DNA of 64,000 nt from Hanleya hanleyi (Eukaryota; Mollusca; Polyplacophora; Lepidopleurida; Hanleyidae): the NCBI GenBank assembly GCA_036873755.1, contig JAVTVY010020524.1, forward strand, positions 17,303-81,302, written 5' to 3'. A program made the translations under genes and the position numbers. The notes beneath the pieces were generated by a model, which saw only the letters and a list, made by a program, of their open reading frames with translations, did no database searches and was not told the origin of the DNA. Below are positions 37,376-45,475 of this stretch, piece by piece; position 1 is the stretch's first letter; every line of letters starts with the position of its first letter.

Positions 37376-37797
37376 TATGCGAAGATGTCTCTCCTACTAC
37401 TCTTCTTCTTCTTCTTCTTCGTCTTATTCCGGGGTGTGCGTCGTCGGTGTGTCGGACGTCGAATGACTCTTTGCTGTGTCCGTGGTTGTCTTTTAAGGGC
37501 TTTGGCGATCAAGACGCTGCCTGCTTCTTTAGCCCGTCGTTTGAAGGCTTGTCGTGGTGCTGTACCTCCCAAGACATCACCGGCCACGTGCAATCCACTG
37601 CGTACCGCTTGTTTCCCCACCGCTTTGACACCCCGTGTCACCAAGGGCAAGAACGTTTTCACGATGCTCCCCAGTATGTTCCCCAATCCGTGACCTCGTT
37701 GCATGCGTGCACCGCTAAAGATGGGCAAGCTCCCTCCCGTTTGTTTCTTGTAGTAGTCGGCATAGCTGGGCGTATGGCACTGGTAAGGCACGTACAT
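37375..37797 (-). CDS. Small basic virion-type protein (140 aa), Polinton 1
   Basis: Intact. Residues about 25-80 hold a conserved core SGARMQRGHGLGNIL followed by an amphipathic helical stretch (VKTFLPLVTRGVKAVGKQ) and ending VAGDVLGG. The C-terminal third is Arg/Lys-rich (RRPTHRRRTPRNKTKKKKKK). Polinton 2 has a close homologue of 134 aa at 56,710-57,114. A QTGGS sequence near residue 20 resembles an adenain-type cleavage site. A role like adenovirus pVI/pX minor core proteins is inferred from composition and position between mCP and MCP. Start and stop overlap the neighbours (TAATG at both ends). Confidence 0.8.
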   Translation of the reverse strand: MYVPYQCHTPSYADYYKKQTGGSLPIFSGARMQRGHGLGNILGSIVKTFLPLVTRGVKAVGKQAVRSGLHVAGDVLGGTAPRQAFKRRAKEAGSVLIAKALKRQPRTQQRVIRRPTHRRRTPRNKTKKKKKKSSRRDIFA

Positions 37798-38042
37798 TAT
37801 ACGAAGTGAGGAGAACGGGCTTGTCGGAAATGAAGTGTCAGCACCACTTTCCCTCGTTCGAATGCGACCGGGTGTCCCGTGTCATCTCTTATATCCACCA
37901 TGATCGTGTTGATATCGGTATGTCGTACGAGGAGGTAGAGTATATGGCTGAAACTCTGGTTGACTTGATTGCCATCCGTCTTGCTAAGGGGGACCACCCG
38001 CAACAGAGGTGTGTTCACATCGGACGCAGTGGACAGCCATAT
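37797..38042 (-). pseudogene. mCP: Minor capsid (penton) protein, C-terminal remnant, Polinton 1
   Basis: The last 72 residues (MNTPLLRVVPLSKTDG ... VVLTLHFRQARSPHFV) match residues about 190-262 of the intact Polinton 2 protein at 57,114-57,902. Upstream the match stops at about 38,030-38,042, where sequence of the 113-aa gene begins. An internal deletion of about 1.6 kb has removed the N-terminal two thirds. Confidence 0.88.
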
Positions 38043-38182
38043 TTTAACACATTATGCGCCACTTCACACAAACACCGTACCAAGTCGGGATCCGCGCCGC
38101 GCACCAGGGCCCGGCCCACCTCCGTTGGCGCGCTGCGTAATACGCGGAGGGCCGGCGCGTGCTTGCGTATCCGTGCAGACAT
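38015..38182 (-). pseudogene. Chimeric 55-aa ORF at the deletion junction
   Basis: ATG at 38,180-38,182. The first 47 residues (MSARIRKHAPALRVL ... DLVRCLCEVAHNVLK) match the N terminus of the 113-aa protein at 58,781-59,122. It then runs through the deletion junction in a foreign frame and stops at 38,015. The hydrophobic C terminus of the family is missing, so it is a truncated gene. Confidence 0.8.
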
Positions 38183-38221
38183 GATGAGGAAGTGACTGCT
38201 ATAGGGTTGTGTCTTCTTCTT

Positions 38222-38836
38222 TTATTTGGGTGTGTACACCGTCTGCACCTCTCCGGGAAAAATGTGGGTGCGCAATCGAAGGGTGGAGGGGGTGTCTTTT
38301 TTCAAGTCGATGAGTAGATACCCGTGAGCTCCTTGGGTAGCATCTTCAAAGGCTTCTCGTACACAGGCCGTGTTTTTAGGGTACATCTGTTTGGCCAGGT
38401 GCATAATTTGGGAGGTGTCTCTGGGGTTTTTGAATAACACCACATACTGAGCATTCAAACTAATGTTCCTGTGCTCTTTGTTCTTACTGAAGAGATTCTG
38501 CACGATGTAGATGATGCTCAACCGACGATGATGGCTTCCTTTGGTAAAGAGACGGGTGATTCGACTGTCCGTTTCCGTCATGTGATCGTCCACCACCACC
38601 AACGTGTCTTCTGGCGTATCCTCGGGAGGTAAGCCTTCCACTAAGGTGAGTCTAGGGAGACGTGCCAGTTCCTCGTACGCCGGTTGCCAAGCTCCATAAC
38701 ACCACAGGATGCGAGCTACGGGAGGTGAAATGAGGGCTGACCCGTGTTGGATCAGGCGTTGAACGAAGTGTGTTTTCCCCGACCCTGTCGGTCCAGCGAT
38801 GAGACACGTGAAAGGATGCTGCCACCGAGGATCCAT
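38222..38836 (-). CDS. ATPase: A32-like/FtsK-HerA packaging ATPase, Polinton 1
   Basis: Powers genome packaging into the capsid. 204 aa and intact. Start chosen at MDPRWQHPFTC (38,836) because Polinton 2 begins there; an upstream in-frame ATG at 38,956 adds 40 non-conserved residues. Walker A is AGPTGSGKTHF (near residue 15), Walker B is TLVVVDDHMTE (about residue 78), and the following SRITRLFTKGSHHRRLSII and NLFSKNKEHRNISLNA blocks are typical of Polinton ATPases. It is 13 bp downstream of the membrane-protein frame and shares its transcription direction. Confidence 0.93.
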   Translation of the reverse strand: MDPRWQHPFTCLIAGPTGSGKTHFVQRLIQHGSALISPPVARILWCYGAWQPAYEELARLPRLTLVEGLPPEDTPEDTLVVVDDHMTETDSRITRLFTKGSHHRRLSIIYIVQNLFSKNKEHRNISLNAQYVVLFKNPRDTSQIMHLAKQMYPKNTACVREAFEDATQGAHGYLLIDLKKDTPSTLRLRTHIFPGEVQTVYTPK

Positions 38837-38849
38837 AGCGTCGGTTTTT

Positions 38850-39380
38850 TTATTTGGTGATTTGCGCCCGGCGTTCAGAGGCCCACCACCGTTGTCGTAG
38901 ATCCCACCGGGGATCGTAATTGTTCGGGTACCGTTGCCGTGATAAACGGTATTCACCGTATCCCCCTCTGGGTGTTAGCGTCGTGGTGTTGGGGGTGGTG
39001 GGTGTTATAGGTTGTCGTGATGTGGTGGAAGGTTCGTCGCTTCTCAGGGTAGATACGGGGGAGGTTGGCGGGATGAAAAGTGACCGCGTCGTGGGGCTGA
39101 GTGTGTGTGGTGATAGGGTCCGTGGTCTGAGGGTTGATACGGTAGGCTGGCGGATGAAAAGAGGACTAGACGGCGTCGTGGTGGTGGTGGTGGAAGTGGT
39201 GGTGGTGGTGGTGTTGGGTGGAGCAGCACTTGGACGAATGGTGTTGAAACAGGATATCAGGTACGCCAAATCGTAGAAGACTCCTCCAAATAAGGTACCC
39301 AGAAGCACTACTAGACACACTACGGTACCCACTTGTGCTTTTCGAGTGCGTAGCAGTAAGAGTAAATGTGCACTATCCAT
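38850..39380 (-). CDS. Membrane-anchored Thr/Ser/Pro-rich protein, Polinton 1
   Basis: 176 aa. A short basic N terminus (RTRKAQVG) is followed by one hydrophobic segment (TVVCLVVLLGTLFGGVFYDL, residues about 19-38), then a mucin-like Thr/Pro/Ser region with a (T)n stretch, and a C-terminal ERRAQITK. The Polinton 2 homologue at 59,768-60,400 shares RKAQVG and GGVFYD. It looks like a type II or signal-anchor protein with a possibly O-glycosylated stalk. Function is unknown. The position between INT and ATPase is conserved in both elements. Confidence 0.75.
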   Translation of the reverse strand: MDSAHLLLLLRTRKAQVGTVVCLVVLLGTLFGGVFYDLAYLISCFNTIRPSAAPPNTTTTTTSTTTTTTPSSPLFIRQPTVSTLRPRTLSPHTLSPTTRSLFIPPTSPVSTLRSDEPSTTSRQPITPTTPNTTTLTPRGGYGEYRLSRQRYPNNYDPRWDLRQRWWASERRAQITK

Positions 39381-39424
39381 GGTACAACCCTACACTGAAG
39401 GATGTAGGCGATGTGAGGTAGAAT

Positions 39425-40625
39425 TTATAGCCGTTTCATGTCACGGTCTGACACCCAGGAATTAAACGAACTGGGCCAGCCTTGCCATTTGACGAAATGA
39501 TAGGGGATGCCACGTCGACGTTCCGTTTTCAAAATCTTTTCCACCGTGTAGTAGTCTTTCCGTGTTTTCACCACCGGTTGTAATTCCGCCTCGTAAAACG
39601 TGCCTTGCAGTGTTTCTCCTTGTAGATCTTCCAGTTGATAGACGTGTGGCTGTAGAGGTTTATGGCGAACGATGACAAAGTGCTCGTCACTCCAGTTGGG
39701 CAAGTAACTTTTCTCAAATTGCCCTTTCACTTTACTGATCCGTACCACATCTCCGCGTTTGTAACGGGGTGACGTGAGTGGTGGACTGGGGTCTATCGAG
39801 TACAGCGTACGGCGCACTTGATGATCGTTGCGTTCTGTCACATCGAGGGGAGCTCGCTGGATACTGCGATGATAGGCTCGATTGTGCCCTTGGACGAGTT
39901 GAGGTAGTACATCGATGTACCGTCGGGTGTTTTTGGCGGTAAAATACTTGTACATTCGTCCTTTGAAGGTACGATTGAATCGTTCCACTACAGAGGCTTT
40001 GGTCTCGTTGTACGTATGGAAGAAAAATACCTTCTGTTTCTTAAGAAAGGCTTGAAAGGGACGGTTGAGAAATTCTGTGCCTTCATCCGTTTGCAAATAG
40101 AGGGGTTTGCGCCCCGTCTTGAAAATCTGCTGGAACGCCCGTACCAGATTCTCTCCTGTTTTGGTGCGAATGGGTAGTACCCATGCGTACTTGGATAAAA
40201 TATCGATACAGGTCAACATGTACCGATGTCCATCATTGTGGGGTGCAAATCGACTCATATCCACTAAATCAGCCTGCCATTGTGCGTCTATGCCTCCTTA
40301 CGATGACTCGGTTACGGCGAAAATGTCGTCGGGCTGCTCAATGTAAGCTATAAGTGTCTTGGGTTTTTAACCAGTCTCGAACTTCAGTTCGACTGATGCC
40401 TTGGGAATGTGCAGCTCGAGCCAGCGCTCCCACAGCGCTATAAGCGGCTGGACTGGTAGGGTTGTAATACAAATCGGTTAACACCTTGTTCACAGTGGTA
40501 CGCCACGTAGATTCCGACCGTCCACCTTTTCTCATCCCCTTTCGTGTGCCTATCTTCCTACCCCTCATCGGGGTGCCCCTGGTGTGGGTCCCCGTCCGGG
40601 TTGGGCTGTGGTGTGTTCGCTTCAT
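39425..40625 (-). pseudogene. INT: rve-type integrase with chromodomain, Polinton 1, broken
   Basis: Inserts the element into chromosomal DNA. The N-terminal part is 40,625-40,338 (SPAAYSAVGALARAAHSQG). An in-frame TGA follows DTYSLH at about 40,337, where Polinton 2 has Arg. A 1-bp insertion near 40,285 then shifts the frame into 40,264-39,425. The catalytic triad is visible as D in LTCIDILSKYAW, D in LQTDEGTEF and E in SVVERFNRTFKGR. The C terminus carries a chromodomain-like EKILKTERRRGIPYHFVKW plus GWPSSFNSWV, as in many Polinton integrases. Not functional as read. Confidence 0.93.
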
Positions 40626-40658
40626 GAGTAGACACGGACACTCTAGCCTCTGTGCACC

Positions 40659-41342
40659 CTATAGATATAGTACTTCATCGACCATGGGGATTACTTTTTC
40701 CAAGGCTGTCCATAGATCAGGGTCCAGAGTAAAACCACCTCGCTTCAGACAGAGGAGTCGAGCAAAATAGGGACCGCGGAAAATGTAGACGTCGTCACAC
40801 AGGTGAATGCTATCACCGTCGAGGTCACCCAATAACACCCGTTTCAAGGTAGTCCAGCCTTCCGGGGATAAAGAGACACGCGCTGGTTCAGACGTACACC
40901 AACACCTACTGTCGTCATCGATGAGCTCCACGCGTTTGGGGTACAACAATAGGGTGCAGTCCGGTGTAAGAGTACGGGTAGCTACAGAGTTCGCCTCGGG
41001 GTGCAGTACGTCGTGGACGTCGGTGATAATAGCTTTCAGCGCCTGCCATAATGCCGGACGGAGTATGATAGAGGCACCACCACGCTGTTCTAACCGGGGA
41101 AAAAAAGAATCATCTCTACCACTTCGTAGGTAGACACCTACTCCCACGTGCATGAAATCCACTTCGGGTTCTTTTCCCTGTAACAACCGTGTCAGTAGAG
41201 TCCATCCTGTTAGGGTTAAACATAGCTTCACCTCTCGGGGATGTTCTTCGATGAGCAGCAGTTGATGGTCATAGACGATCAGGATGACATCAGGCGTGAG
41301 TTGGAAGAAGGCAAGCTCCCCAAGTGCTCCGTGCGCTGCCAT
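40659..41342 (-). CDS. Tandem PC4-like domain protein, Polinton 1
   Basis: 227 aa from the ATG at 41,340-41,342. It has at least two internal repeats of a unit with strands ending in a Gly-Phe/Ile-x-Leu-x-P-x-L-W helix: SIILRPALWQALKAII and GFTLDPDLWTALEKVI, with SLSPEGWTTLKRVLLG and LTLTGWTLLTRLLQG between. The pattern LGDDVY..rGpyFaRL followed by a GxTLxPxLW helix resembles the PC4/Sub1 ssDNA-binding fold. The similarity is weak but repeated. Homologues in Polinton 2 are at 61,553-62,022 and 62,096-62,940. Likely a DNA-binding or transcription factor acting in the nucleus; inference. Confidence 0.65.
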   Translation of the reverse strand: MAAHGALGELAFFQLTPDVILIVYDHQLLLIEEHPREVKLCLTLTGWTLLTRLLQGKEPEVDFMHVGVGVYLRSGRDDSFFPRLEQRGGASIILRPALWQALKAIITDVHDVLHPEANSVATRTLTPDCTLLLYPKRVELIDDDSRCWCTSEPARVSLSPEGWTTLKRVLLGDLDGDSIHLCDDVYIFRGPYFARLLCLKRGGFTLDPDLWTALEKVIPMVDEVLYL

Positions 41343-41566
41343 GGTGGTGAATGACAAACACCGACGAGGCAAGTGTGTATATATCGAAGGGAATGCACTT
41401 CTCCCGTTCGTGAAAGTCCGTGATCACTCGTGTCTATTAAAACCCGTAGTCCGTAGCCGTACACGTTATAGGTTTTTTTCGCGCCTGTCTTTATCCGTAC
41501 CCTGTATACGCTATAGTTTTTATTCCACCCTCTACCTTCGTGAAAGTCCGTGATGATTCGGGCTGT

Positions 41567-42443
41567 AATGTTATAAACATAGGAATGGACTTTAACCTAG
41601 GAATTCACCATAGGCGAATTTTGGGCAAAATTAGCGGATTGTAAATTAACCCAAGAAGGGTTGGGTGCGCGGAGCTCGGCGTAGGCACCTTGTAGGCTAC
41701 CAATCAGCGACGCGTACATCCATTCTAATGTTATAAATAGACGCAATCATTTAACATAGGAATTTGCTATAGGTGAATTTCGTGTAAAATGAAGGGATTC
41801 TGACGTGGCCCAGAATGCATCACTGGCGCCAATACATAGCTGTACATGCAAAAATGTTTCAGGGTCAACCCTAATGTTATAAACATAGGAATGGATTTTA
41901 ACCTGGGAATTGACTATAGGTGAATTTTGTACAAAATATGAGGATTGTAAATTAACACAGGAAGGGTGTGGCGCACGGACCTGGGCGTAGGCACCTTGTA
42001 GGCCACCAATCAGCGACGCGCACAGCCATTCTAATGTTATAAATAGACGCAATCATTTAACATAGGAATTTGCTATAGGTGAATTTGGTGTAAAATGAAG
42101 GGATTCTGACGTCACCCAGAATGCATCACTGGCGCCAATACATAGCTGTACATGCATTGGGGCTAGAGAAAAAATGTTTCAGGGCCAACCCTAATGTTAT
42201 AAACATAGGAATAGATTTTAACCTGGGAATTGACTATTGGTGAATTTTGCGCAAAATGTGAGGATTGTAAATTAACCCAGGAAGGGTTGGGTGCGCGGAC
42301 CTCGGCGTAGGCACCTTGTAGGCCACCAATGAGTGACGCGTACATCCATTCTAATGTTATAAATAGACGCAATCATTTAACATGGGAATTGACTATAGGC
42401 GAATTTCGTGCAAAATGAAGGGATTGTAAATTAACCCAGGAAG
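41567..42443. repeat. R repeats upstream of the 154-aa gene
   Basis: About 2.8 direct copies of a 305-320 bp unit starting AATGTTATAAACATAGGAAT at 41,567, 41,873 and 42,193. Units contain TTAACCCAGGAAGGGTTGGG, an AGGCACCTTGTAGGC block and a GACCCAGAATGCATCA block. The array stops where the 154-aa gene leader begins. Confidence 0.9.
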
Positions 42444-42479
42444 GGTTGGGGCGCGCTATATTGGCCAATCAGCTGACCC

Positions 42480-42660
42480 GAATAAGAGCCAACCCGCTGT
42501 CTATAAAAAGAGCCAATCCGCTGTCGCTAAAAAGAACCAATGAAGCCAGCATCACCCCATTGAAACAGCCAATGAAAATCTGCTGTATTTCAGTAGAAAG
42601 CCAGCGGGAGCGTGGTGAGCGTCATTCCAATCACCTTTCACATACTTTCAACACGTATTG
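42480..42660 (+). promoter_or_regulatory. CCAAT-rich leader of the 154-aa gene
   Basis: Four or five CCAAT boxes (GGCCAATCAG, GAGCCAATCC, GAACCAATGA, CAGCCAATGA, TTCCAATCAC) and TATAAAAAG at about 42,501 in 180 bp. CCAAT clusters of this kind are typical of S-phase histone promoters, which is notable given the histone-like 3' end of this gene. Confidence 0.55.
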
Positions 42661-42669
42661 AAGAAGAAG

Positions 42670-43134
42670 ATGAACAGCAGAGTGCGAGTAGCGAAAATGT
42701 CCACAACAGGAGCTTCGGGGAGAATGGTAGCGGCACGGAGGGAGACAGCACGAAGACAAAAGAAGAGCATGATCAAAGCCGTAAAAGATTTCTGGTTGGG
42801 GAAAGTACGGGAATGGTGCCGACAGGTGGATAACCATTTCACTCCGGAGGCAGCCAGGAATCTGCGTGCCCTGATCGTGCTGGCCAGGACGGTCAGCGAT
42901 GAGGCCTGGCTCATCCATCTCAAGGCAGCGATGGAGGAACTACATCCACCTCCTCCTCCTCCACAACAACAACAACAACAACGAGAGCCCGAATTCGTGG
43001 ATATCAGCGCCATACCACCAGGAAATTTGCTACAAGAGATGCCCATTAGTGATGTCCACGAAGAGCCACAACAACAACACCGGTACACCTTGCAACCGTA
43101 CCGGTACTTTTCAATCAGCGATTTTACGGAGTAG
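42670..43134 (+). CDS. 154-aa basic, Q/P-rich accessory protein
   Basis: Start at ATG 42,670. The basic N terminus (RRETARRQKKSMIKAVK) leads into a predicted helical segment (FWLGKVREWCRQVDNHF, then ARNLRALIVLARTVSDEAW). A PPPPPP-QQQQQQ linker and an acidic, Tyr-rich tail (PYRYFSISDFTE) follow. I do not recognise a family. Support for being a real gene: a CCAAT/TATA leader, and AATAAA at 43,154 plus histone-like stem-loops 50 bp past the stop. No counterpart is seen in the visible part of Polinton 2. Confidence 0.6.
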   Translation: MNSRVRVAKMSTTGASGRMVAARRETARRQKKSMIKAVKDFWLGKVREWCRQVDNHFTPEAARNLRALIVLARTVSDEAWLIHLKAAMEELHPPPPPPQQQQQQREPEFVDISAIPPGNLLQEMPISDVHEEPQQQHRYTLQPYRYFSISDFTE

Positions 43135-43184
43135 ACAGGCAAACTCCCCCCTGAATAAAACAGGGTAAACAAATTGATATCAAC

Positions 43185-43223
43185 GGCCCTTTTCAGGGCC
43201 AACCAAAGGCCCTTGTCAGGGCC
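43185..43223 (+). promoter_or_regulatory. Histone-type 3' stem-loops after the 154-aa gene
   Basis: Two consecutive stem-loops: GGCCCTTTTCAGGGCC (43,185-43,200, preceded by CAAC) and GGCCCTTGTCAGGGCC (43,208-43,223, followed by ACCTCA). A purine-rich CCGAAAGGGGGAACTTC lies at about 43,237, where the histone downstream element would be. The six-base stem, four-base loop and flanks match the replication-dependent histone mRNA 3' end. Confidence 0.8.
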
Positions 43224-43352
43224 ACCTCAATCTACCGAAAGGGGGAACTTCTAACTTGGCACATTCAATTCAAATCAGGTTATACATCATCTCCTCTATA
43301 TTCTATATAATTACCAATCTCCAACTCCAAAAAACAATCCCTGCCCCTCAAC

Positions 43353-43368
43353 GGCCCTTTTCAGGGCC
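43353..43368 (+). promoter_or_regulatory. Additional histone-type stem-loop
   Basis: CAAC-GGCCCTTTTCAGGGCC-AACC. It has the same stem and loop but no obvious downstream element and no adjacent ORF, so it may be a relic of duplication of the preceding 3' end. Confidence 0.65.
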
Positions 43369-43435
43369 AACCCCTTAAAATCTTCCAACACACAGGGTTT
43401 TTTTCTCAGTGTTTTAGGGCCAACCCATGCAAAAA

Positions 43436-43855
43436 TTTTGTACAGAATATGAGGATTGTAAAATTAACCCAGGAAGGGTGGGGTGCGCGCACCTCGACGT
43501 AGGCACCTTGTACGCCACCAATCAGCGACGTGTACATCGACTCTAATGTTATAAATAGACGCAATCATTTAACATGGAAATTTCCTATAGCGAATTTCGT
43601 GTAAAATGAAGGGATTCTGACGTGACCCAGAATGCATCACTCGCGCCAATACATAGCTGTACATGCATTGGGGCTAGAGAAAAATGTTTCAGGCCCAACC
43701 CTAATGTTATAAACATAGGAATGGACTTTAACCTGGGAATTGACCATAGGTGAATTTTGTAAAAAATATGAGGATTGTAAATTAACCCAGGAAGGGTGGG
43801 GCGCACGGACCTCGGCGTAGGCACCTTGTAGGCCACCAATCAGCGACGGGCATTA
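43436..43855. repeat. R repeats downstream of the 154-aa gene
   Basis: Same unit and orientation as 41,567-42,443, with an internal start at 43,701. The 154-aa gene and its leader therefore lie inside the array, as if inserted into it or amplified with it. Confidence 0.9.
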
Positions 43856-44028
43856 TTCGGTTTACCGTACATTCATACTAATACCTGGCCGCTGTTAGTA
43901 GGAAGTTTTTCCATTGACTCCGTGTTATTTACCTATTGTTACCTAGGTGTGTGTGTGTGCATGTGCAGGACTCTTGGTGTTATTTTTGTGCTTTGAGTTA
44001 CAAGTTTCCTCTTTCGGAAAGATTGGGT

Positions 44029-44044
44029 GGCCCTGAAAAGGGCC
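44029..44044 (-). promoter_or_regulatory. Histone-type 3' stem-loop after the RING (-) gene
   Basis: On the minus strand CAAA-GGCCCTTTTCAGGGCC-ACCCA begins 18 bp after the stop at 44,063, followed by CCGAAAGAGGAAACTTG. It is almost identical to the signal at 45,015-45,030. Confidence 0.85.
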
Positions 44045-44062
44045 TTTGAAAGATGTAAGGGG

Positions 44063-44311
44063 TTACATCGTTGGGACCAGGTGGGCTTGCTTTCTCAGAG
44101 TACACACCGGGCATTTCAACGTTATGAGTTTACACACTATGGGGTTGTTGGGGTTGTGATCGCACGTAGGCACTGGACTTCGGGCATTTCGGTGTATACA
44201 GCCTATACACAAGGCTTGATGGCCACAGGGGAAAATGGCGTATTTGGCGAATTCATTACAGCATTCCACGCAGCGTAAATATTGTGCTGCTTTCAATTCT
44301 GTGTCTGGCAT
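44063..44311 (-). CDS. IAP-type RING finger protein (82 aa)
   Basis: Start chosen at MPDTELKAAQYLRC (44,311), because the longer frame runs through the antisense of the promoter at 44,321-44,360. Zinc ligands: CVEC, then PCGHQALCIGC (C-x-H-x3-C-x2-C), then LKCPVC after an insertion with CDHN. The PCGH...C-x2-C spacing is that of RING domains of IAP/MDM2 type, predicted E3 ubiquitin ligases. There is no BIR domain. It is transcribed divergently from the RING (+) gene and ends at a histone-like stem-loop. A role in blocking host cell death is plausible but inferred. Confidence 0.75.
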   Translation of the reverse strand: MPDTELKAAQYLRCVECCNEFAKYAIFPCGHQALCIGCIHRNARSPVPTCDHNPNNPIVCKLITLKCPVCTLRKQAHLVPTM

Positions 44312-44320
44312 CAGTCTGGC

Positions 44321-44360
44321 ATAAAAGGGGGTGATTTTTAGGGGTTGGGTGTATTCATTG
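44321..44360 (+). promoter_or_regulatory. Polinton core promoter, RING (+) copy
   Basis: CATAAAAGGGGGTGATTTTT plus AGGGGTTGGGTGTATTCATTG, identical to the terminal-repeat copies apart from the first base. It lies 13 bp upstream of the ATG at 44,373 and is not part of a terminal repeat, so its conservation is not explained by repeat identity. Confidence 0.75.
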
Positions 44361-44372
44361 ACAACTACAATC

Positions 44373-44955
44373 ATGGCTACAAGACGAAGGTTATTCAATG
44401 ATCCTAGAGAACGTAGAGAACATAGAGAGGTGATTACCAGTGAAGAAGATGGCGGTGGTGTGACAATAATTACAAGCTTACAGCGGGTGCATAATATTGC
44501 CGATACTACGTTGAGACGGCGAAGTGAAGAACAAGACGAGGAGGTGACGGACGCAGTGGAAGAAGATCAGGATGTACCTACGGACGATGAAGAACTGCCC
44601 GACCTAGAGTGGTTAAACAGTAACAGACCCCAGCAAATACAGCGGCTACCCAAACACCAATTATAACAACGCAGGCTACAGAAACGCCGGCTACCGAAAC
44701 AGCAACAACAAGAACAACAACACCACCATGCTCTTGGGCCGAGGTAACCCGCCTGAACGAACAGATTAATCACATCACAAATCAAACTGCAGCGTGTGTA
44801 CCAACGAGGAAAGCCTGTCCGCCCTATTTCCGTGCGGGCATTTATGCCTATGTGAAGAATGCTGGGTAACCCTAACATGTATAGGGGAGACGTGCCACTG
44901 AGCTGAAATGGACGAACAGCATTTAAAGATCAAGTGTCCCGTGTGTAGGAAGTAG
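44373..44955 (+). pseudogene. Acidic/RING accessory gene, frameshifted
   Basis: The ATG at 44,373 (MATRRRLFNDPRERREHREV), 13 bp after the shared promoter, opens a 97-codon frame with a strongly acidic middle (EEDQDVPTDDEELPDLEW), ending at 44,666. A Q/T-rich low-complexity stretch follows. In another frame, 44,785-44,955 encodes a RING finger: CSVC, then PCGHLCLCEEC, then KCPVCRK and a stop. An in-frame TGA at 44,899-44,901 interrupts it. I read these as one gene with a frameshift near the low-complexity stretch and a nonsense codon; splicing across the gap is the alternative. Confidence 0.65.
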
Positions 44956-45014
44956 GTGTCCGGGGTAAAGAGAATCTACCGCTCGTAAAAAAAAGTGTCG
45001 TAACACTTTTCAAA

Positions 45015-45030
45015 GGCCCTTTTCAGGGCC
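45015..45030 (+). promoter_or_regulatory. Histone-type 3' stem-loop after the RING (+) gene
   Basis: CAAA-GGCCCTTTTCAGGGCC-ACCCA is 60 bp after the stop at 44,955. TTTCGAAAGAGAACTTC begins about 10 bp downstream. The spacing, ACCCA tail and AAAGAG core are those of canonical histone 3' ends. Confidence 0.87.
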
Positions 45031-45121
45031 ACCCAATGTTTTCGAAAGAGAACTTCTAACTGAAAGCACAACGCCAGCTCCAATCACCACACCCAATGAA
45101 CACTAACACTCATTTTTGAAT

Positions 45122-45430
45122 TTTCTACTATTTTTATTAACACAATAGAATGAACGTGTTCACCACAGTAGACTCTGGGTATTGAATTTTTAATACAATT
45201 ATATGCTATGAAAGCGCTTCAATGCACATAGAATGAACATAGAGAATGAACATAGAATGTAGGAATACGATAATATCTGAATGTTTTCAATGCAACAAGA
45301 CTTGAAAATGTTCAATATTTATACAAGACTAACACAATAGAATGAACGTATTCACCACAGTAAAACTCTGGGTATTGAATGTAATACAATTATACGCTAT
45401 CAAGGCGCTTGAATGAACATAGCATGTAGG
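45122..45430. repeat. Imperfect 208-bp tandem duplication
   Basis: AACACAATAGAATGAACGTG TTCACCACAGTA... at about 45,140 recurs at about 45,348, each continuing CTCTGGGTATTGAAT. The plus strand TTTTATT at about 45,131 reads AATAAAA on the minus strand and could end the CARD/PC4 transcript. Confidence 0.75.
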
Positions 45431-45475
45431 AATACTGTAAATGTCTGAATGTTTTCAACACAAGACTTGAAATGA

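Noticed and set aside
37265..37809. Plus-strand 142- and 146-aa ORFs over the capsid genes
   Set aside because: Antisense of the conserved basic virion protein. The minus-strand frame is the one preserved between the two Polintons.
44331..44372. Upstream extension of the RING (+) ORF to 44,331
   Set aside because: It would begin inside the conserved promoter block and has no ATG. The ATG at 44,373 is preferred.
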